From JBCDBY01 sp039182715 (GTDB taxonomy: Bacteria; Planctomycetota; PLA2): a DNA stretch of 10,788 nucleotides. Below the pieces are notes generated by a model. The model had not been told where the DNA came from. It worked only from the letters and a program-made list of their open reading frames with translations, and made no database searches. The stretch covers positions 1-10,788 of the forward strand of contig JBCDBY010000148.1 in assembly GCA_039182715.1 (NCBI GenBank), in the 5' to 3' direction. Shown in pieces: positions 1 through 6,905 of this stretch. Each line of letters begins with the position of its first letter. Positions within the stretch are counted from its first letter, which is position 1. Position numbers and translations under genes: made by a program.

Positions 1-317
1 CACAGCGCACGCTCGAAGTCGATCGTGTCGCGCGACTCCGTGCCGGTCTCGGGATCGTAGAAGGAGACGCGCGTCTTGCTGCCGCGCGGCGCGATGAAGG
101 CTGCCGCCTCCTGCGCGAGCGCGTGGTCGGGTCCGAAGGTGACCGGCGGCGACCGGAAGACCGACGTGCCGACGGTGAAGATCGGCCGGAGGGTCACGTC
201 CTGCTTGGGCGGGCGCTCGCGGACCAGGATGAAGTGCACCTGCACCCCCTCGTCGAAGTCCTGCCGCGGGCCGGTTCCGCAAGCCGTCAGAACGAGGAGG
301 AGCACTGCCAGTCGCAC
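1..317 (-). CDS. Putative lipoprotein, N-terminal part only (runs off left edge)
   Basis: Reading leftward from a GTG at 317-315, the protein starts VRLAVLLLVLTAC and continues for about 105 residues without a stop to the window edge. A short hydrophobic stretch followed by a lipobox (L-T-A-C, Cys 13) indicates a secreted protein anchored by lipid at Cys 13. The start is well fixed: an in-frame TAG lies four codons upstream (327-329) and no other start precedes the hydrophobic run. The signal peptide is therefore only 12 residues, which is short. The mature part seen (GTGPRQDFDEGVQ, then a region with FILVRERPPKQ and SFYDPETGTESRD) is soluble-looking, and I do not recognise a family. It is divergent from pyrB, with 76 bp between the two starts. 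Being a lipoprotein is well supported; function is unknown. Confidence 0.75.
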   Translation of the reverse strand, partial: MRLAVLLLVLTACGTGPRQDFDEGVQVHFILVRERPPKQDVTLRPIFTVGTSVFRSPPVTFGPDHALAQEAAAFIAPRGSKTRVSFYDPETGTESRDTIDFERAL

Positions 318-323
318 GGGAGG

Positions 324-329
324 ATTCTA
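324..329 (-). promoter_or_regulatory. Candidate -10 box (TAGAAT) for the lipoprotein gene
   Basis: The minus strand reads TAGAATCCTCCC directly before the GTG start, with 6 nt between box and start. TAGAAT matches five of six bases of the TATAAT consensus and stands out in GC-rich DNA. The same TARAATCCYC pattern precedes skp and hldE in this window. I see no convincing -35 hexamer. The spacing would put the transcript start at or next to the GTG, so a leaderless message is possible. Confidence 0.4.
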
Positions 330-380
330 CCGACGGGGTACGAAGAACCGGGCACGCTTCCGTTTCGTGGGGGCAGCGGT

Positions 381-386
381 TACTCT
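381..386 (+). promoter_or_regulatory. Weak candidate -10 box (TACTCT) for the pyr operon
   Basis: TACTCT followed by seven C lies directly before the GTG chosen as the pyrB start. It matches only three of six -10 consensus bases, so taken alone it would not be called. Its place (7 nt before the start codon, then a C run) parallels the better TARAATCC boxes before the lipoprotein, skp and hldE genes. A poor -35-like TTCCGT lies 17 nt upstream (358-363). I see no pyrimidine-attenuator structure in the 76-bp divergent gap. Confidence 0.2.
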
Positions 387-393
387 CCCCCCC

Positions 394-1332
394 GTGGTCG
401 CAGCCAGCGATTTTGTCGGCCGGGACGTCATCACCGTCGGGGACTTCCAGCGGGACGAGATCCTGTTTCTGCTCGACGCCGCGGACCGGTTTTCCGCGGG
501 CCACGGTCGCCCGCTCGCCGGCCGCGTGATCGCCACGCTCTTCTTCGAGCCGTCCACCCGCACGCGCCTCAGCTTCGAAAGCGCCGTCGGCCGACTCGGC
601 GGTCAATGCATCGGGTTCGCCGAAGGCGCCGTCTCGAGCCAATCGAAGGGCGAAACCCTTTCCGATACGGTGCGCGTGGTCGAGGGCTACTCCGACCTGC
701 TGCTCGTCCGGCACCCGAGCGAGGGCGCGGCGCGGCTCGCGGCGGAGTATGCGGACATCCCGGTCGTCAACTGCGGCGACGGCGCGCATCAGCACCCGAC
801 CCAGACCTTTCTCGACCTCTACACCATTCGCCGCGAGGTCGGCCGCCTCGACGACCTGCACGTCGTCTTCGCGGGCGACCTGCGCTACGGCCGCGCGGTG
901 CACAGTCTCGTCACCGTCCTCGCGCTCTTCCGCGCGCGCATCACGCTGGTCTCGCCGCAGTTCCTGTGCCTGCCCGAGGAGCAGCTCGACGCGCTCGACG
1001 CACTCGGCGTGCAGTTCCACGAGACGGAGACGCTCGAGGAGGCGCTGCCGGAGGCCGACGTGCTCTACATGACGCGCGTCCAGCGGGAGCGGTTCACCGA
1101 CCCGCTCGAGTACGAGCGCTTCAAGGACGCCTATCGGCTCGATCTGGAGGTGCTGAAGCACGCGCGCGAGAAGCTGGCCATCCTGCATCCGCTGCCGCGC
1201 GTGACCGAGATCTCCCCCGAGGTCGACGCGCACCCGCACGCCGCCTACTTCCGGCAGGCGCACTACGGCGTGAGTGTCCGCAAGGCGCTGCTGGCGCTGC
1301 TGCTCGGCTGCGCCGACGAGGTGCTCGCGTGA
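394..1332 (+). CDS. pyrB: Aspartate carbamoyltransferase catalytic subunit
   Basis: PyrB condenses carbamoyl phosphate and L-aspartate to N-carbamoyl-L-aspartate, the committed step of pyrimidine synthesis, in the cytoplasm. The family signatures are all visible: the carbamoyl-phosphate loop FEPSTRTR (51-58), the mobile-loop SQSKGET (82-88), the HQHPTQ motif (132-137), DLRYGR (162-167) and the aspartate-domain HPLPRV (265-270). With the GTG at 394 the protein is 312 residues, close to the roughly 310 of E. coli PyrB. The reading frame stays open further upstream, but that part is not PyrB-like and crosses the divergent lipoprotein gene. A GTG at 367 is a less likely alternative. There is no clear ribosome binding site before 394. 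The stop overlaps the pyrI start by four bases (GTGA). All active-site motifs look intact, so I expect an active enzyme that assembles with PyrI. Confidence 0.96.
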   Translation: MVAASDFVGRDVITVGDFQRDEILFLLDAADRFSAGHGRPLAGRVIATLFFEPSTRTRLSFESAVGRLGGQCIGFAEGAVSSQSKGETLSDTVRVVEGYSDLLLVRHPSEGAARLAAEYADIPVVNCGDGAHQHPTQTFLDLYTIRREVGRLDDLHVVFAGDLRYGRAVHSLVTVLALFRARITLVSPQFLCLPEEQLDALDALGVQFHETETLEEALPEADVLYMTRVQRERFTDPLEYERFKDAYRLDLEVLKHAREKLAILHPLPRVTEISPEVDAHPHAAYFRQAHYGVSVRKALLALLLGCADEVLA

Positions 1333-1784
1333 ATCCCGAGCAGAGCTACCCGGTCCCCAAACTCGACTCCGGCACGGTGATCGACCACCTGCGCGGCCGC
1401 ACCGCGCTGCGCTGCCTGCAGGTGCTGCGCCTCCCGGAGGACGCGCAGATCACCGTCGGCATTAACCTGCGCTCCGAACGGCTCGGCCGCAAGGACATCA
1501 TCAAGGTCGGCGGGCACGAACTGGGCGGCGAAGAGGCGGCGAAGCTGGCGCTCATCAGCCCCGACGCGACGCTGTCGATCATCCGCGACTACGAAGTCCA
1601 CTCCAAGCTCGACCTGGTCCCGCCTCTGCGGTTCCGCGGGCTCATGCGCTGCACCAACCCGGTCTGCATCACCAACACGGAGCACGTGCTGGGCGGTTTC
1701 CTCGTGCTCTCCAACGATCCGGTCGTCGTCCGCTGCGAATACTGCGAGCGCTCCATCGAAGCCGCGGAATTCGCCTGGGAGTGA
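1329..1784 (+). CDS. pyrI: Aspartate carbamoyltransferase regulatory subunit
   Basis: PyrI binds nucleotide effectors and holds catalytic trimers together in the class-B ATCase holoenzyme. The 151 residues match the family length (153 in E. coli). The N-terminal allosteric domain carries the conserved SGTVIDHL (14-21) and the ITVGINLRS / GRKDIIK stretch (41-59). The C-terminal zinc domain has four cysteines at 108, 113, 136 and 139 (C-X4-C and C-X2-C), the structural zinc site that contacts PyrB. The GTG start overlaps the pyrB stop in a GTGA junction, which suggests translational coupling and roughly matched amounts of the two subunits. The gene ends in another GTGA overlap with the membrane-protein gene. 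Effector responses (CTP, ATP, UTP in enterics) cannot be read from the sequence. Confidence 0.95.
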   Translation: MNPEQSYPVPKLDSGTVIDHLRGRTALRCLQVLRLPEDAQITVGINLRSERLGRKDIIKVGGHELGGEEAAKLALISPDATLSIIRDYEVHSKLDLVPPLRFRGLMRCTNPVCITNTEHVLGGFLVLSNDPVVVRCEYCERSIEAAEFAWE

Positions 1785-2398
1785 ACGACCGCGCGGCGCT
1801 GGCTCTCCTGGTCGCGGTCCTCGCCGCGCTCGGCTACTCCGCGTTCACGCACCCGTCCGACACCGACATCTGGCTGCTGGAGACGGGCCCGGTCCTCATC
1901 GGCGCGGTGCTGCTGCTCGCCACCTGGCGCCGCTTCCGCCTGACGACGCTGCTCTGCGTGTTGCTCGCCCTGCACGCGCTGCTGCTCATCGGCGGCGGCC
2001 ATTACACCTACGCCGAGGTGCCGTTCGGATTCTGGATGCAGGAGGTCGGCGGATTCGAGCGCAACCCCTACGACCGGCTGGGCCACTTCGCGCAGGGCTT
2101 CGTTCCCGCGATCCTGACGTGCGAGATCCTGCTGCGCACATCACCCCTGCAGCGCGGCAAGTGGCTCTTCTTCCTCGTGACCTGCGTCTGCCTCGCGTTC
2201 TCCGCCTTCTACGAGCTCATCGAGTGGCAGGTCGCCGTGCACACCGGCGACGGCTCGCCGGAGTTCCTCGGTACGCAGGGCGATCCGTGGGACGCGCAGT
2301 GGGACATGACGTTCGCGTTGGTCGGCGCAATCCTCGCCCAGCTCACGCTCGCGCCGCTGCACGATCGCCAGCTCGCCGCGCTGGAGCCGGCGGCGTGA
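1781..2398 (+). CDS. DUF2238 / YjdF-like inner membrane protein
   Basis: This 205-residue protein has about six hydrophobic helices (roughly residues 5-20, 34-48, 55-71, 101-117, 127-147 and 175-190), so it is an integral membrane protein. Conserved polar motifs fit the DUF2238 family, which includes E. coli YjdF (about 209 aa): GGHYTYAEVPFG (72-83), NPYDRLGHFAQGF (95-107), FYELIEWQ (143-150) and LGTQGDPWDAQWDM (163-176). His, Glu, Asp and Arg residues within or next to helices suggest a functional site, but I know of no established biochemical role for the family. The GTG start at 1781 overlaps the pyrI stop (GTGA), and the stop overlaps the next gene the same way. The link to pyrimidine synthesis is positional only. 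Confidence 0.85.
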   Translation: MNDRAALALLVAVLAALGYSAFTHPSDTDIWLLETGPVLIGAVLLLATWRRFRLTTLLCVLLALHALLLIGGGHYTYAEVPFGFWMQEVGGFERNPYDRLGHFAQGFVPAILTCEILLRTSPLQRGKWLFFLVTCVCLAFSAFYELIEWQVAVHTGDGSPEFLGTQGDPWDAQWDMTFALVGAILAQLTLAPLHDRQLAALEPAA

Positions 2399-2886
2399 CG
2401 CGGCAGCGCAAGTTCCGCGACCTGCGAACCGAGGACTTCATCGTCGCGGAGGACGGCGAGGTGCTCGTCCGGCGCTGCTATCCGGTGCGCATGCACGGCG
2501 ATCGTCCGACTCCCTTCCCCACGCTTTACTGGCTTGCGGGCGAAGCGCTGGTCAAACACATCAGCCACGTGGAACGGGAGGGCTGGATCAAACGTCTCGA
2601 AGCGGAGATCGCGGCGGACCCGGAGCTCACCGCCGCCTTCCGCGCCGACCACGCGCGCTACATCGAACAGCGCTGGGCCCTGCTCGACGAGGAGGACCGC
2701 GCGCTCGTCCGCCGCTTCGACATGGAAGCGGATCTGCGCGAGCGCGGCATCGGCGGGCTGCTCGACTTCGGCAAGATCAAGTGCCTCCACCTGCAGTACG
2801 CCCACCACCTGGCCGACGCGAACACCGTCGGCCGCCTGCTCGAAGAGCGAGGCCTCCTCACGCGGCCCAAGCTAGCCCCCTCCTGA
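2395..2886 (+). CDS. DUF501-family protein
   Basis: The product is a 163-residue soluble protein with charged helical stretches and no signal peptide or membrane segment. Features fit DUF501: TPFPTLYWLAGEALV (39-53), the middle charged helices, RGIGGLLDFGKIKCLH (117-132) and QYAHHLADANTVG (134-146). The conserved C-terminal motif around Lys 129, Cys 130 and His 132 is the strongest signature. From memory, the family is best known in Actinobacteria and has no settled biochemical function. The GTG at 2395 is chosen because it makes the same GTGA overlap as the other two junctions of this operon. An in-frame extension further upstream lies wholly inside the membrane-protein gene and is not protein-like. 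It is the last gene of the pyr operon; 4 bp after its stop begins the 250-bp repeat element. Confidence 0.8.
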   Translation: MTRQRKFRDLRTEDFIVAEDGEVLVRRCYPVRMHGDRPTPFPTLYWLAGEALVKHISHVEREGWIKRLEAEIAADPELTAAFRADHARYIEQRWALLDEEDRALVRRFDMEADLRERGIGGLLDFGKIKCLHLQYAHHLADANTVGRLLEERGLLTRPKLAPS

Positions 2887-2890
2887 CCCG

Positions 2891-2909
2891 CCCTGACGAA
2901 CCACTCTTG
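2891..2909 (+). repeat. Left terminal inverted repeat of the 250-bp element
   Basis: This is a 19-bp arm, perfectly complementary to 3122-3140. Pairing breaks immediately on both sides (2890 and 2910), so the repeat has sharp limits. Confidence 0.9.
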
Positions 2910-2958
2910 AGTTCGCCGTTCGTAAGGGCATCGCTGCACGAGACTTACAGCCGTTGCC

Positions 2959-2976
2959 TGCGGCACGGGTGCCGCA
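2959..2976. repeat. 18-nt palindrome, copy 1 (TGCGGCAC-GG-GTGCCGCA)
   Basis: The 8-bp arms are perfectly complementary around a GG spacer. The unit is identical to the one at 3055-3072. No T run follows on either strand, so it is not a standard intrinsic terminator. Confidence 0.9.
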
Positions 2977-3054
2977 CTGGAGGAAGGCGCCAGACCGCAA
3001 ATCGGCCAGACTCGCTGGTAAACGCCGTTTCCCGCGGACGAAACTCGCTCTTTG

Positions 3055-3072
3055 TGCGGCACGGGTGCCGCA
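3055..3072. repeat. 18-nt palindrome, copy 2 (TGCGGCAC-GG-GTGCCGCA)
   Basis: This is an exact copy of 2959-2976, offset by 96 nt. It ends 68 nt before the right end of the element, mirroring the left copy. The sequence between the two copies is not repeated, which rules out a CRISPR-type array. Confidence 0.9.
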
Positions 3073-3121
3073 GACGGTCGTCGCAAGCGCCGCACTCTCA
3101 GGACGTTACGACGCCTCCGAC

Positions 3122-3140
3122 CAAGAGTGGTTCGTCAGGG
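3122..3140 (-). repeat. Right terminal inverted repeat of the 250-bp element
   Basis: This is the exact reverse complement of 2891-2909 over 19 bp. It is followed at once by a G-rich run. Confidence 0.9.
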
Positions 3141-3160
3141 AGGGGGGCGTCGGGGCGGGG
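3138..3160 (+). other. G-quadruplex-compatible G-rich run
   Basis: Four G runs (3, 6, 4 and 4 bases) are separated by loops of 1, 4 and 1 nt on the plus strand. The run lies 6 nt beyond the end of the GGDEF gene, between the converging operons. A transcript reading through from the DUF501 gene would carry it as RNA. Whether it folds or affects termination is not known. Confidence 0.4.
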
Positions 3161-3166
3161 CGGCGG

Positions 3167-4084
3167 TCAGGCGGGGGCGGTTTCCTTGCGCTCGCGCTTG
3201 CGGGCGTAGAGGGCGAGGTCGGCCGCGCGCGTCAGCTCCTTGCCGCCGAATCCGCGCTTGAGCTCGGCGCAGCCGGCGCTGGCGGAGATGCGGTACGGGA
3301 AGACGTCGGAGCGCGGGAGCGCCACGTCGCTGACCATCTGCTCGATGTCGCGGGCCAGCACCTCGGCGCCCGCGAGATCGGTGTTGGGCAGGATGATCGC
3401 GAACTCGTCCCCACCGAAACGCACGGCGACTTCGCCCGCCCGCACGCGGACGTCGAGTCGCTTCGCCACCTCGATCAACACCTCGTCGCCGACGACGTGC
3501 CCGAAGTTGTCGTTGACCGCCTTGAAGTGGTCGAGGTCGACCATGACCAGCGCCAACGGCGTCTCATAGCGCTCGGACCGGGAGATCTCCTCGAACAGCC
3601 GCTCGTCGTAGCTGCGGCGGTTGTAGAGCTCCGTGAGCCCGTCGCGACGCGACACGTCCTCGAGGCGACGGTGCAGCCGGCTGACGCGAAGGCCGGTGCG
3701 GACGCGAGCGAGCAGCTCCTTGTCGTCGCACGGCTTCACGAGATAGTCGTCCGCCCCGCCGTCGAGCGCGGAGACCTTGTCCTCCACGCGGTCCTTGGCG
3801 GTCAGCAGGACGCAATAGACGGACTGCAGCATCGGCGTGTCCTTGACCCGCCGACACAGCTCGTAGCCGTCCATCTTGGGCATCATCCAGTCGCTGAGCA
3901 GCACCTCGGGCCTGCTCTCCTCGATGATGTCCCACGCTTCCACGCCGTTCGTGGTCACGACGACGTCGTGCCCCGCGGCCTCGAGCCGCTTTTGAAGGAT
4001 GCGCCGGTAGAAGCGATCGTCCTCGGCCACGAGAACACGCCCTCCGGTCGTTTGAATCAAATTGTCTGTTGCCTGCCCTGCCAC
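3167..4084 (-). CDS. Response regulator with GGDEF output (probable diguanylate cyclase)
   Basis: The 305-residue protein has a receiver domain (about 16-132) and a GGDEF domain (about 145-300). The receiver has the acidic pocket E21/D22/D23, phospho-acceptor D65 in LLSDWMMPKMDG, switch T95 and the invariant K117 in LVKP. The GGDEF domain has DGLTELYNRRSYDE (148-161), VDLDHFKAVND (182-192) and an intact active site RFGGDEF (222-228), so it should condense two GTP to cyclic di-GMP when phosphorylated. The usual RxxD inhibitory site five residues upstream reads R215-A-G-E218, so product inhibition may be altered. The GTG at 4084 is preceded by a GGGAGA ribosome-binding-like sequence. No partner histidine kinase is in the window. 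It lies 50 bp after moxR on the same strand and may be co-transcribed or separate. Confidence 0.93.
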   Translation of the reverse strand: MAGQATDNLIQTTGGRVLVAEDDRFYRRILQKRLEAAGHDVVVTTNGVEAWDIIEESRPEVLLSDWMMPKMDGYELCRRVKDTPMLQSVYCVLLTAKDRVEDKVSALDGGADDYLVKPCDDKELLARVRTGLRVSRLHRRLEDVSRRDGLTELYNRRSYDERLFEEISRSERYETPLALVMVDLDHFKAVNDNFGHVVGDEVLIEVAKRLDVRVRAGEVAVRFGGDEFAIILPNTDLAGAEVLARDIEQMVSDVALPRSDVFPYRISASAGCAELKRGFGGKELTRAADLALYARKRERKETAPA

Positions 4085-4134
4085 GGGTTTCTCCCGCGGG
4101 TGTTATCGGACGAGGCCGTGGTGCCTTGAGACGG

Positions 4135-5184
<1,050 letters not shown>

Positions 5185-5191
5185 GGGAAGC

Positions 5192-5803
5192 CTACTGCGC
5201 CTTCCGCTTCTTGTAGGCCTCGTTCATCTTCTCCATCACGCTGTCGGTGATGTTGACGCCCTTGACGAAGCAGATCGCCCGGCGGCGCAGCAGCTCGTCC
5301 TGCATCGCCTCGTTGTCCTCGAGCTCGATCGGACCGACCTTGCTGGCCAGCACGACGTGCGCCTTGCGCGCGAGCATGATGTCATTCGCGTAGCCACGCG
5401 ACTCGCGCAGCAGCTCCTGCATGCGGCGCATCAGGAAGTCCTGGTCGCGCACGTTGCGGAAGGCGACCTGCGCGTCGATGCGGCCCTTGTCCTCGATCGC
5501 CTTGCGGAGCGCCTCGTAGACCTTGTCGTCGCGCTCGGAGAGCTTCTGGTTGGCCTGGATGTCCTGGATGCGCTTCTGCAGCTCGTCGGCCTTCGCCTTG
5601 AGCTCGTCTTCGGCCGCCTTGCGCTCCTTGCGGAAGGCTTCCTCGATGTCCTTGGCTTCCTGGCAGTTCTCGATGACGTGCGCGAAGTCGCAGACCAGCA
5701 CCGGGAACGCGCCGGGCGCGGGCTCGTCGCCCTGGCCGCTCGCGACGGTGGAAAGGGCGGCCGCGAGCACGACCGCGGAGAGAACGAGAGCGATTTGCTT
5801 CAT
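5192..5803 (-). CDS. skp: OmpH/Skp-like periplasmic chaperone
   Basis: Skp-type proteins trap unfolded outer-membrane proteins in the periplasm and deliver them for insertion. The 203-residue product starts with a signal peptide (MKQIALVLSAVVLAAA, cleavage probably near residues 20-25). It is followed by a short beta segment FPVLVCDFAHVI (33-44), a long charged coiled coil with many Lys, Glu and Arg (about 48-148), and a C-terminal return with VVLASKVG (150-157) and ITDSVMEKMNEAY (185-197), the usual OmpH layout. Three cysteines (38, 47, 178) are present in the mature part. The ATG at 5803 is chosen because it begins the signal peptide; a longer frame reaching 5830 would overlap waaF. It sits 10 nt after waaF and 7 nt before moxR. 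No bamA or lpxD neighbour, often found next to skp, is visible. Confidence 0.85.
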   Translation of the reverse strand: MKQIALVLSAVVLAAALSTVASGQGDEPAPGAFPVLVCDFAHVIENCQEAKDIEEAFRKERKAAEDELKAKADELQKRIQDIQANQKLSERDDKVYEALRKAIEDKGRIDAQVAFRNVRDQDFLMRRMQELLRESRGYANDIMLARKAHVVLASKVGPIELEDNEAMQDELLRRRAICFVKGVNITDSVMEKMNEAYKKRKAQ

Positions 5804-5810
5804 CCCGGGG

Positions 5811-5816
5811 ATTCTA
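5811..5816 (-). promoter_or_regulatory. Candidate -10 box (TAGAAT) before skp, overlapping the waaF stop
   Basis: The minus strand reads TAGAATCCCCGGG and then ATG, with 7 nt between box and start. The TAG is also the waaF stop codon. The match to the boxes before the lipoprotein and hldE genes suggests an internal promoter giving skp-moxR extra transcription. No clear -35 is seen, and the stop codon alone could explain half the match. Confidence 0.3.
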
Positions 5817-6890
5817 CCCGGGCGCTCCAATCGTCCCGGTCCAGGCGCGCTCCACGAAGGGAAGCACGCGCTCCGGCGGGATTCTCGTCATGCAGCGATG
5901 GTCGATCGGGCAGTGCTTGAGGTGGCACGGCGCGCAGTCGACGCCCTCCTCGCGAATGACCACCTGCGAGTCCATGTCCGTCTCCGAGTACGTCGGATCG
6001 GTGGGCCCCATGATGCAGACGATCGGACGCCGGTAGGCGGCGGCGATGTGGCGCGGGCCGATGTCGTTGCACAACATGGCGCGGCAGCGCGCGACCACGC
6101 CCTTGAGCACGCCGGTCGGCAGAACCGGATCTTCCCCGTTCGCGATGGGACGTTGCGCCGCCTCCACCACCGCCACGCCCAGCTCGCGTTCCTCCGGTCC
6201 GCACAGCACGATCGCATGCGCGCCGTGCTTCTCCGCCATCGCGTCCGCCACGGCCGCGAATCGATCGAGCGGCCAGATCTTGGACGGACCGAAGCCCGCG
6301 CCGACCGCCATGGTGAGCAGCGGCGCATCGGGCTCCAGACCGTGATCGCGCAGCCACTGATCGGTCTGCTCGATTTCCGCCGGCGAGAGGCCGAGCCGCA
6401 CGGGACGCGCGTGCGATCCGTCGCAGCCGAGCTTCGAGACCAGATCGAGGAAGTAGTACTTGGTCGGATAGGCCGCCTTCTTGCCGCCGGGCCGCGGGCG
6501 CGACCAGTGCGCGGTCAACAGCACCGTGCGCCCGCTCCAGCGATACCCGATGCGGTGCGGAATGCGTGCGAGGAACGGCGGCAGCGCGGTGCGCAGCGAA
6601 CCGGTCAGCAGGATGCAGGCGTCGAAGTTGCCTTCCTTGAGCTTGCGCGCCTGCTCGAACGCGCCCTCACGCCGTCCCACCGCGATGAAGTCGTCGAACC
6701 AGCCGCCGCCGTCGTAGATGCCCTTCGCCAGCCCGATGCCATGACCGGTGATGTGCGCATTCGGGTAGCGCTCGCGAATCACGTCGAGCGCGGCGGTCGC
6801 CATGATCATGTCGCCCAACGGGTTGGGCACGCGAATGACGATGCGCGAGAAATCGCGCTCGGCGATCTTCGAATCCGAAAAGGGCCACAT
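5814..6890 (-). CDS. waaF: ADP-heptose:LPS heptosyltransferase (GT9, WaaF-like)
   Basis: This is a 358-residue GT9 glycosyltransferase that moves heptose from ADP-heptose to the LPS inner core on the cytoplasmic face of the inner membrane. Its length is close to E. coli WaaF (about 348). Visible motifs are the N-terminal acceptor-side VPNPLGDMIMATAAL (21-35) with the conserved Asp 27, PHRIGYRW (111-118), the donor-domain GAGFGPSKIWPLDRF (197-211), NDIGPRHIAAA (275-285) and GPTDPTYSE (295-303). The C-terminal CAPCHLKHCPIDHRCM (319-334) is the Cys-rich signature that favours WaaF (heptosyltransferase II) over WaaC. The exact acceptor is not determinable. The ATG lies 15 nt after the GT4 stop with no clear ribosome binding site. 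It is part of the same strand cluster as hldE, which supplies its donor pathway. Confidence 0.9.
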   Translation of the reverse strand: MWPFSDSKIAERDFSRIVIRVPNPLGDMIMATAALDVIRERYPNAHITGHGIGLAKGIYDGGGWFDDFIAVGRREGAFEQARKLKEGNFDACILLTGSLRTALPPFLARIPHRIGYRWSGRTVLLTAHWSRPRPGGKKAAYPTKYYFLDLVSKLGCDGSHARPVRLGLSPAEIEQTDQWLRDHGLEPDAPLLTMAVGAGFGPSKIWPLDRFAAVADAMAEKHGAHAIVLCGPEERELGVAVVEAAQRPIANGEDPVLPTGVLKGVVARCRAMLCNDIGPRHIAAAYRRPIVCIMGPTDPTYSETDMDSQVVIREEGVDCAPCHLKHCPIDHRCMTRIPPERVLPFVERAWTGTIGAPG

Positions 6891-6905
6891 GCCGGTAGAA
6901 AGCTA

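Larger units (their letters stand above)
2891..3140. mobile_element. 250-bp MITE-like element with 19-bp terminal inverted repeats
   Basis: The element fills almost all of the 280-bp gap between the converging operons. Its ends are a perfect 19-bp inverted repeat (CCCTGACGAACCACTCTTG at 2891-2909, its complement at 3122-3140). Two identical 18-nt palindromes sit at 2959-2976 and 3055-3072, each starting exactly 68 nt from an end, so the element is symmetric about position 3015.5. The 49 nt between repeat end and palindrome are only weakly similar between the two arms (for example CGTAA at the same offset). The core also has small hairpins (3006-3018 and 3027-3044). No convincing protein is encoded and no target-site duplication is clear. 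This fits a non-autonomous transposable element or a REP/BIME-like dispersed repeat. A structured RNA or a two-way transcription barrier is an alternative. Confidence 0.6.

Noticed and set aside
76..393. N-terminal extension of pyrB by about 106 residues
   Set aside because: This part is antisense to the lipoprotein gene and unlike any PyrB. The protein from the GTG at 394 has the normal family length.
319..393. Pyrimidine attenuator or PyrR-type leader before pyrB
   Set aside because: The gap to the divergent gene is only 76 bp and shows no leader peptide, hairpin pair or U tract.
2959..3072. The two 18-nt repeats as a CRISPR array
   Set aside because: There are only two copies, each a perfect palindrome, with a 78-nt gap and no cas genes. 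The mirrored spacing from the terminal repeats explains them better.
2891..3140. Terminal repeats acting as one large intrinsic terminator hairpin
   Set aside because: The 19-bp stem would enclose 212 nt and no T tract follows on either strand.
2954..4129. Open frame of 391 codons on the plus strand across the repeat element and the GGDEF gene
   Set aside because: It is the opposite strand of the REC-GGDEF gene, extended through the palindromes. It has no recognisable protein features.
5804..5830. Nine-residue N-terminal extension of the Skp-like protein
   Set aside because: It would overlap the end of waaF and put a charged, proline-containing stretch before an otherwise normal signal peptide that begins at the ATG of 5803.
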